Source: Burkholderiales bacterium (lineage in GTDB: Bacteria > Pseudomonadota > Gammaproteobacteria > Burkholderiales > Chitinimonadaceae). From it: a stretch of 10,338 nt of DNA. Location: positions 1 to 10,338 of the forward strand of contig JAFAKZ010000087.1 of the NCBI GenBank assembly GCA_019234745.1. Direction: 5' to 3'. Every line of letters starts with the position of its first letter. Position 1 is the first letter of the stretch. Position numbers and translations under genes: made by a program. The notes under the pieces are model-generated. The model had not been told where the DNA came from, did not search any database, and saw nothing but the letters and a program-made list of their open reading frames with translations. This document shows, piece by piece, positions 6,358-10,338 of the stretch.

Positions 6358-6433
6358 GATCCTTGTGGCCGCATGAGAGTCGTTGCCATTTCGCCGGCAT
6401 CTGCGAGGAGGAAACTTGCAGAGGCCAAGGATC
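6358..6433 (+). promoter_or_regulatory. Candidate structured 5' leader RNA (three-way junction)
   Basis: Three helices nest and abut. P1 pairs GATCCTTG-tg-GCC (6358-6370) with GGCCAAGGATC (6423-6433), 11 bp with a 2-nt bulge. P2 pairs TGCC (6384-6387) with GGCA (6396-6399). P3 pairs TCTGCGAG (6400-6407) with CTTGCAGA (6415-6422), 8 bp with one G-U and a 7-nt GAGGAAA loop. No bases separate P2 from P3 or P3 from P1, while a 13-nt strand (6371-6383) joins P1 to P2. A competing hairpin, GGATCGG-gca-CCGgtATCC (6429-6447), reuses the 3' strand of P1. It does not match the cyclic-di-GMP or other riboswitch cores that I know. Hand-folded and not thermodynamically tested. Confidence 0.4.
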
Positions 6434-6493
6434 GGGCACCGGTATCCTGCGGCTGATGGGTGCGCTGAAAAACAAATAGGGAAGCGGACATGA
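6416..6493 (+). CDS. Possible 25-aa leader ORF upstream of the chemoreceptor
   Basis: A TTG at 6416 follows a strong Shine-Dalgarno match (GAGGAGG, 6405-6411, 4 nt spacing) and opens 25 codons reading MQRPRIGHRYPAADGCAEKQ..., ending with TGA at 6491-6493. That stop overlaps the chemoreceptor ATG (6490) as ATGA. The ribosome-binding site sits in the loop of leader helix P3 and the start codon in its stem, so translation would melt P3 and P1. The product has no recognisable domain and is rich in basic residues; a cis-acting leader role is more plausible than a functional peptide. The receptor has its own AGGGAAG site, so coupling is not required. Confidence 0.25.
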   Translation: MQRPRIGHRYPAADGCAEKQIGKRT

Positions 6494-8103
6494 CAATTGG
6501 TAAGCGGCTTATCGCCATGCTGGCGCTCGCACTGATCGCCCTGATCTTGGTCGGCGTGGTCGGAACGTCGGCGTTCCGGACGATGAACAACAAGGTCACC
6601 AACATGACCGACATCACGCTGCCCAGCGTGGAGGCGATCAACGATGTGGCGCAGAACTACCGCGATATGCGCGCCTTGTTGCTCTCGCACATCATGGAGC
6701 AGGACCCGGACCTGAAAAAGGCCTTCGGCACCAAGGTGACCGAAACCATGGACCGCGCCAAGAAGGCGGTCGACGGCTATGCCAACCTGGTGTCCGACGA
6801 TACGGACAAGATGAACTACAAGGGCCTGAAGGTCGCCTTCGATATGTACATCGATGGCTATAACGAGGCCCTGGAGGCGTCGGGCGCAGGCAAGACGGAC
6901 GATGCCACCGCGGCGCTGTACGGCAAGGTTATCCCCGCCGAGCAAGCCATGCAGTTGGCCATCGAGAAGGCTTCGCAATACAACCTCAAGCTGCAGGAAC
7001 AGGCGGCAGCCGATGTTGGCAAGGTATACAGGAAGGCGCTGTGGATCTTTGGCATCGTGATCGTGTCGGCGGTGCTGGCGCTCAGCATCTTCGGCTACTT
7101 CATCTACCGTGCCATCAGTGGCCCGCTGTCCATCATGGAAAGGACGGTGGAGCGCATTGGCCGCGAACTCGACTTCACGCAGCGCGTGCCCGTACATAGC
7201 AAGGACGAGGTGGGCTCGACCGTGGCGGCGTTCAATCGGCTGCTGGATACGCTGCAGAACAGCTTCAAGGATATCGCTGGCGCCGTCGGCGGCGTGGCGG
7301 GCCAGGCGGCCGAGATGGCTGACGCGGCGCGCCAGATGTCGCATAGCTCTGCCTCGGCCAGCGAGGCGGCGGCCAGCATGGCAGCGACGGTGGAAGAGGT
7401 GACGGTCAGTATCAACCACGTTGCCGACCGCGCCACGGAAGCGAACAATGCTTCGCGCATGTCGGGCCAGATCGCCAGCGAAGGCGAGGCAGTGATCGGT
7501 ACGACGGTAAACGAGATCAACGGTATCGCGGATCGCGTGGCGCAGGCCTCCGAGCAGATCAACCTGTTGGCCAAGGAGAGCGCCAACATCGGTGCCGTCG
7601 TCAACGTCATCAAGGAAGTGGCCGACCAGACCAACCTGCTGGCGCTGAATGCCGCCATCGAAGCTGCACGCGCCGGAGAGCAGGGCCGCGGCTTCGCCGT
7701 GGTGGCCGACGAGGTGCGCAAGCTGGCCGAACGGACGTCGCAGTCCACACAGGAGATCGGCGCCTTGATCGCCACCATCCAGCGCGGTGCCGAGGCGGCG
7801 GTGAACAGCATGCGACAGGTGGTGGACGGCGTGGAAAGCGGCGTGCAAAAGGCGGGCCAGGCCGGCGACGCCATCCAGCAGATCCGCGAGCGCTCAGGCC
7901 ATGTGGTGGAGATGGTGGACGACATCAGCCACGCCATCCACGAGCAAAGCTCCGCCAGCACGAATATCGCGCAGCAGGTGGAGCGCATCGCGCAGATGTC
8001 GGAAGAGACCAATAGCGCCGCTTCGCATACGGCATCGGCTGCAGGCCAGCTGCGTGAGCTGGCGGACCAGATGCAGACGACGGTGGCACGCTATCGCGTG
8101 TAG
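6490..8103 (+). CDS. Methyl-accepting chemotaxis protein (4HB sensor, HAMP, signalling domain)
   Basis: Transmembrane chemoreceptor of 537 aa that controls CheA/CheW at the inner membrane and is tuned by CheR/CheB methylation. TM1 spans about 6-29 (LIAMLALALIALILVGVVGT). A four-helix-bundle periplasmic ligand domain spans about 30-182. TM2 spans about 183-206 (ALWIFGIVIVSAVLALSIFG), HAMP about 207-260 (AISGPLSIMERTVERIG ... EVGSTVAAFNRLL), and a long coiled-coil signalling domain runs to the C-terminus. The hairpin tip begins at E376 (EVADQTNLLALNAAIEAARA, then GEQGRGFAVVADEVRKLAERT), the most conserved stretch in the family. No C-terminal NWETF-type CheR tether is present. AGGGAAG at 6478-6484 lies 5 nt before the ATG. 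The ligand cannot be predicted from sequence. The terminator at 8128-8150 ends the transcript; no che genes are adjacent. Confidence 0.97.
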   Translation: MTIGKRLIAMLALALIALILVGVVGTSAFRTMNNKVTNMTDITLPSVEAINDVAQNYRDMRALLLSHIMEQDPDLKKAFGTKVTETMDRAKKAVDGYANLVSDDTDKMNYKGLKVAFDMYIDGYNEALEASGAGKTDDATAALYGKVIPAEQAMQLAIEKASQYNLKLQEQAAADVGKVYRKALWIFGIVIVSAVLALSIFGYFIYRAISGPLSIMERTVERIGRELDFTQRVPVHSKDEVGSTVAAFNRLLDTLQNSFKDIAGAVGGVAGQAAEMADAARQMSHSSASASEAAASMAATVEEVTVSINHVADRATEANNASRMSGQIASEGEAVIGTTVNEINGIADRVAQASEQINLLAKESANIGAVVNVIKEVADQTNLLALNAAIEAARAGEQGRGFAVVADEVRKLAERTSQSTQEIGALIATIQRGAEAAVNSMRQVVDGVESGVQKAGQAGDAIQQIRERSGHVVEMVDDISHAIHEQSSASTNIAQQVERIAQMSEETNSAASHTASAAGQLRELADQMQTTVARYRV

Positions 8104-8127
8104 TGGGATACGGCGCGTTGCTTGAAG

Positions 8128-8150
8128 AAGAGGGGGCCTGGCCCCCTCTT
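8128..8150. terminator. Shared terminator between the chemoreceptor gene and fadM
   Basis: AAGAGGGGGC and GCCCCCTCTT form a perfect 10-bp stem with a CTG loop, 24 bp after the chemoreceptor stop and 4 bp beyond the fadM stop on the other strand. The + strand ends in CTCTTTGCATT, a modest U-tract; the minus strand ends in CTTCTTCAAG. Its position between convergent genes suggests it serves both. Confidence 0.8.
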
Positions 8151-8154
8151 TGCA

Positions 8155-8601
8155 TTAGTGCGCCTTATGCTCCTTGGCCGGCCACATGGGAAGGCGCTCG
8201 AACATCGCGCGCAGCTCGCCATCCATGGACATAGCCGCATTGCGCTTGGTGTCGAAGATCACGAAGGTCACGTCCGCGTCTGCGACGACCGTGTCCGTGC
8301 CCTTCAGTTTCACCACCTGATGGATCACACCGCTGCGGCTGCCGATCTTCTTCATGGCCGTCTCGATGCGCAACTCCTCGCCCATCAGCGCGGCGCGGCG
8401 GTAGTTGATATTGACGTTGACGATGACGAAGGCGATGCCCGCTGCCGTGAAATAGTCCAGCGAGCCGTGGCTATCGGTAAAGCCCCAGCGCGCTTCTTCC
8501 AGGAACTCCAGGTAGCGTGCGTTGTTCACATGGCCGTACAGGTCGAGGTGATAGCCGCGCACCTTGATGTCGGTGAAATGGGGTTGGAAGTCGGTGCTCA
8601 T
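8155..8601 (-). CDS. fadM: Long-chain acyl-CoA thioesterase FadM (hotdog fold)
   Basis: Hotdog-fold thioesterase of 148 aa that hydrolyses acyl-CoA to free fatty acid and CoA; E. coli FadM acts on long-chain intermediates of beta-oxidation. The N-terminal IKVRGYHLDLYGHVNNARYL then EFLEEARW (from residue 12) is nearly the same as in E. coli FadM, with the catalytic Asp at D20 and the GHVNN turn after it. AFVIVNVNINYRR and ADVTFVIFD also match the family. The protein is slightly longer than E. coli FadM (132 aa), mainly at the termini. No Shine-Dalgarno sequence precedes the ATG and no alternative in-frame start is evident, so translation initiation may be weak or SD-independent. It is convergent with the chemoreceptor and divergent from the AsmA gene. 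An inverted repeat at 8636-8660 lies about 35 bp upstream and could hold an operator. Confidence 0.93.
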   Translation of the reverse strand: MSTDFQPHFTDIKVRGYHLDLYGHVNNARYLEFLEEARWGFTDSHGSLDYFTAAGIAFVIVNVNINYRRAALMGEELRIETAMKKIGSRSGVIHQVVKLKGTDTVVADADVTFVIFDTKRNAAMSMDGELRAMFERLPMWPAKEHKAH

Positions 8602-8635
8602 GGTGAGTAGGCAAGGTGGGGCGTTGGAATGGAAT

Positions 8636-8660
8636 CGCGATGCTAACAGCGTGCATCGCG
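8636..8660. promoter_or_regulatory. Inverted repeat upstream of fadM, possible operator
   Basis: Perfect 8-bp arms CGCGATGC (8636-8643) and GCATCGCG (8653-8660) flank a 9-bp centre. The arms span a weak minus-strand -10-like TAGCAT, so a dimeric repressor bound here could block fadM transcription. The binding protein is unknown. Confidence 0.35.
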
Positions 8661-8784
8661 GCGGTCTAATTTTCGAGCAGCTGCTTGAATTTCGACGCTC
8701 TTATCAATTTTGTTGGGAGAGAGTTCGTACTACGAGCGTTAGCGAGGCTCCCTCGCGGCGGCGAGGGCGGGGGGAGTGGAATAT

Positions 8785-8808
8785 ATATCAGCGAAGAATC
8801 GTTGATAT
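8785..8808. repeat. Near-palindromic hairpin in the AsmA upstream region
   Basis: ATATCAGCGA (8785-8794) and TCGTTGATAT (8799-8808) pair over 10 bp with one G-U around an AGAA loop. It is preceded by alternating ATATAT. There is no U-tract, so it is not a terminator; it could be an operator for the downstream gene or a hairpin of an unannotated transcript. Confidence 0.35.
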
Positions 8809-8885
8809 GCTGTTGCCCGCTTGCGCACGGCTCTGCCGGGCGGTGGACTGCAACTACGAACTTCCACCCATCGTCGAGCCTCCTC

Positions 8886-8894
8886 TGTAATAAT
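8886..8894 (+). promoter_or_regulatory. Extended -10 promoter of the AsmA gene
   Basis: TGTAATAAT carries a TGn extension plus AATAAT, 5 of 6 to TATAAT. No good -35 is seen, as is usual for extended -10 promoters. The predicted start of transcription is about 8900-8902, on or next to the ATG at 8902. Confidence 0.4.
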
Positions 8895-8901
8895 GGCGCC
8901 C

Positions 8902-10338
8902 ATGCTTTTAAGCCAGCTTCCAACCCGCCTGCGCCGCGCCCTGTATGCCGTGGCTGCAGTACTCGCCCTGATCGTGGCGATGCCCTTGGTCGACCTCGTG
9001 CCGATCAAGCAGCGCATCGTCCACGACGCGAGCGATTCTCTCGGGCGTAAGGTGGCAGTCGGCGCCGTGCGCTTTGCCTTGCTGCCCAGCCCCAATGTAA
9101 CGCTGGAAGACGTCAGCATGACGGAGCAAGACGGTCGCACGCCGTTCGCGCGCTGGGAGAGCGCACGCTTCAGCCTGGGTTGGACTGCGCTGTGGCACGG
9201 TAGGGCCGAGCTGGTCGACGGACGCATCCAAGGCCTATGGGTAAGCGTAAAGGCAATGGGAGCGGGTTACTTCAATGTCGATGATCTGCTCACGCGCCGA
9301 CCCAAGTCCAATCGGATCGACTGGCGACCACAACGGGTTGACCTAGTCGGCGCCGCGCTCGACTGGCAGGACGTGGATGGCCGCGTCAGCCGCCTGCGCA
9401 ATGTCGATCTGCACGCCATCAACCCGGAAACGGACAATGGCGCCGTCACGCTGCAGGGGCAGCTGTCGGCGCCCGACTGGGGGGGCGGCCTGCGGCTGGA
9501 CAGCGGCCTGCACGTGGATCGCCCAAACCTGACGGCGCAGCTGCCGGGCTTCAAGCTGCGCATCAATGCCGACGTGCCGGATTGGCGCGAAGGCCATACC
9601 GACCTCAATGGCGACGTGGTGCTGTCGGCCTTGCCCTGGCGCAGCCGCATCGACCATGCGCAGGTGCACGCCATGGCCAAGCATGGCGACCAGCTGTGGC
9701 AGCTGGCCTTTGATGCAGCGCAGCTGCGCCTGGATGAGCGTGGTTTCTCGACCGATGCGCTGGAAGGTGAGCTGGGCATCAAGGGTACTAGCCGTGAGCT
9801 GGCTGGCCGCTGGAAGATACAGCAACTAGCCGCCAACGAGACGGGCGCCCTGGTGGCGCAGACCACGAATTTGCACGCGCAGCTGCTTGATGAAGACCAA
9901 AACGCGCAGATGGACCTGGCCGGCACGCTGCATATCACCGACTGGCGCCGGCTAACGCTGGACGACTACACGCTGACAGGCTCCTACCACCACAAGGCTT
10001 TGCCACGCGGTGCCATCAAGCTGGCCCTGGGTGGCAGCCTGCAGCTCGACCTGGGACGCGAACGGCTGAACTGGGATAGCCATGGCACGCTGGATGGCGC
10101 ACCCATCACCACCCAGTTCTCGCTGGAAAACTTCATCGACACCAAGTATGTGCTGGGCCTGGATCTGGGCAAGCTGGACCTCACACCCTACCTGCCCAGC
10201 AGCGGCGACAAGGGGCCTGGCGTCGATACGGCGCACAAGCTGAACTTCGACTGGCTGCATGGCCTGGATGCGCGCGCCGACGTGAAGCTGGGCGAGCTGG
10301 ACCTGGGCCGCTTCCGCGTGTTCAACCTGCAGACGCAT
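8902..10338 (+). CDS. AsmA-family protein, 3' end cut by window edge
   Basis: Large AsmA-like envelope protein, with 479 codons visible and the frame open at the right edge. The family (AsmA, TamB, YhdP, YdbH) is anchored in the inner membrane by one N-terminal helix and forms long beta-rich bridges across the periplasm linked to phospholipid transport and outer-membrane integrity. A basic segment (RLRRA) precedes the anchor (YAVAAVLALIVAMPLVDLVP, about residues 14-33). The AsmA N-terminal pattern then follows: IKQRIVHDASDSLGRKVAVG, FALLPSPNVTLEDVSM and FARWESARFSLGW. The rest is repetitive beta-strand sequence with many LxLxG and GxLxI repeats, such as LDLTPYLPS. No Shine-Dalgarno sequence precedes either ATG 8893 or ATG 8902; 8902 fits a leaderless start, while 8893 would add MAP. 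It is divergent from fadM. Confidence 0.9.
   Translation, partial: MLLSQLPTRLRRALYAVAAVLALIVAMPLVDLVPIKQRIVHDASDSLGRKVAVGAVRFALLPSPNVTLEDVSMTEQDGRTPFARWESARFSLGWTALWHGRAELVDGRIQGLWVSVKAMGAGYFNVDDLLTRRPKSNRIDWRPQRVDLVGAALDWQDVDGRVSRLRNVDLHAINPETDNGAVTLQGQLSAPDWGGGLRLDSGLHVDRPNLTAQLPGFKLRINADVPDWREGHTDLNGDVVLSALPWRSRIDHAQVHAMAKHGDQLWQLAFDAAQLRLDERGFSTDALEGELGIKGTSRELAGRWKIQQLAANETGALVAQTTNLHAQLLDEDQNAQMDLAGTLHITDWRRLTLDDYTLTGSYHHKALPRGAIKLALGGSLQLDLGRERLNWDSHGTLDGAPITTQFSLENFIDTKYVLGLDLGKLDLTPYLPSSGDKGPGVDTAHKLNFDWLHGLDARADVKLGELDLGRFRVFNLQTH

Larger units (their letters stand above)
8602..8901. other. Divergent spacer between fadM and the AsmA gene
   Basis: No gene is supportable here. Several palindromes are packed into about 200 bp: CGCGATGC-N9-GCATCGCG (8636-8660), an 18-bp imperfect palindrome at 8672-8689, CCCTCGC-ggcg-GCGAGGG (8750-8767), and ATATCAGCGA-AGAA-TCGTTGATAT (8785-8808). 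The right end has an extended -10 promoter motif at 8886-8894. No ribosome-binding sites or credible reading frames accompany the open frames. Confidence 0.6.

Noticed and set aside
6303..6450. Flagellar sigma-28 or sigma-54 promoter for the chemoreceptor
   Set aside because: No TAAA-N15-GCCGATAA match; GGGCAC...CCTGC has the wrong GG to GC spacing for sigma-54.
6358..6470. Cyclic-di-GMP-I, SAH, TPP or glycine riboswitch upstream of the chemoreceptor
   Set aside because: None of the conserved cores is present; only short chance similarities such as CCGGTA were found, so the element is reported as unclassified.
6337..7848. 503-codon open frame on the minus strand across the chemoreceptor gene
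   Set aside because: It lies wholly antisense to a clear chemoreceptor, has His/Arg/Val-rich low-complexity translation with no domain, and is the expected shadow of GC-rich codon use.
7104..8012. 302-codon minus-strand frame with hydrophobic Ser/Ala-rich translation
   Set aside because: Complement of the chemoreceptor's Ala/Glu-rich coiled coil; composition artefact.
8564..8890. 108-codon + strand frame across the fadM start and spacer
   Set aside because: Overlaps the start of fadM antisense, has no ribosome-binding site and changes composition along its length; not a credible gene.

Overview
The window is a GC-rich, tightly packed stretch of ordinary bacterial chromosome. Protein similarity and gene order suggest a betaproteobacterium, most likely of the Oxalobacteraceae (Massilia/Duganella/Janthinobacterium type). 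The clues are a CHASE2 cyclase + SH3b + M48 protease cluster, a nudJ-mnmA pair, a 4HB chemoreceptor, a FadM-type thioesterase and an AsmA-family protein. The taxon is an inference, because no rRNA is present.

Left part (1-3274, + strand): a probable three-gene operon. It holds a membrane class III adenylate cyclase with an extracytoplasmic CHASE2 sensor (cut by the left edge), a small exported SH3b-like protein, and an exported M48 zinc metalloprotease. A perfectly palindromic hairpin closes it. The set reads as an envelope-sensing module, although its joint function is not established.

Repeat island (3296-3434): between this operon and the convergent GntR-type regulator lies a REP-like hairpin that fits the ATTCCC-N8-GGGAAT pattern. 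Next to it is a 90-bp element with perfect 34-bp inverted arms. The GntR/UTRA regulator (3516-4259, minus) stands alone and faces a 428-bp spacer that carries the likely promoter of the next operon.

Middle (4688-6281, + strand): nudJ and mnmA, with an 8-nt start/stop overlap. They encode a Nudix hydrolase and the tRNA 2-thiouridylase.

Right part: a chemoreceptor gene (6490-8103) follows a 5' leader that folds on paper into a compact three-way junction. The leader also holds a possible 25-codon ORF whose stop overlaps the receptor start. A terminator at 8128-8150 separates the receptor from convergent fadM (8155-8601, minus). A 291-300-bp spacer with several inverted repeats leads to a long AsmA-family gene (from 8902, + strand). 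That gene runs off the right edge and may be translated from a leaderless mRNA.

No RNA genes, CRISPR arrays, insertion sequences or prophage genes were seen. The most interesting items are the structured chemoreceptor leader with its small ORF, the repeat island, and the cyclase/SH3b/M48 operon.
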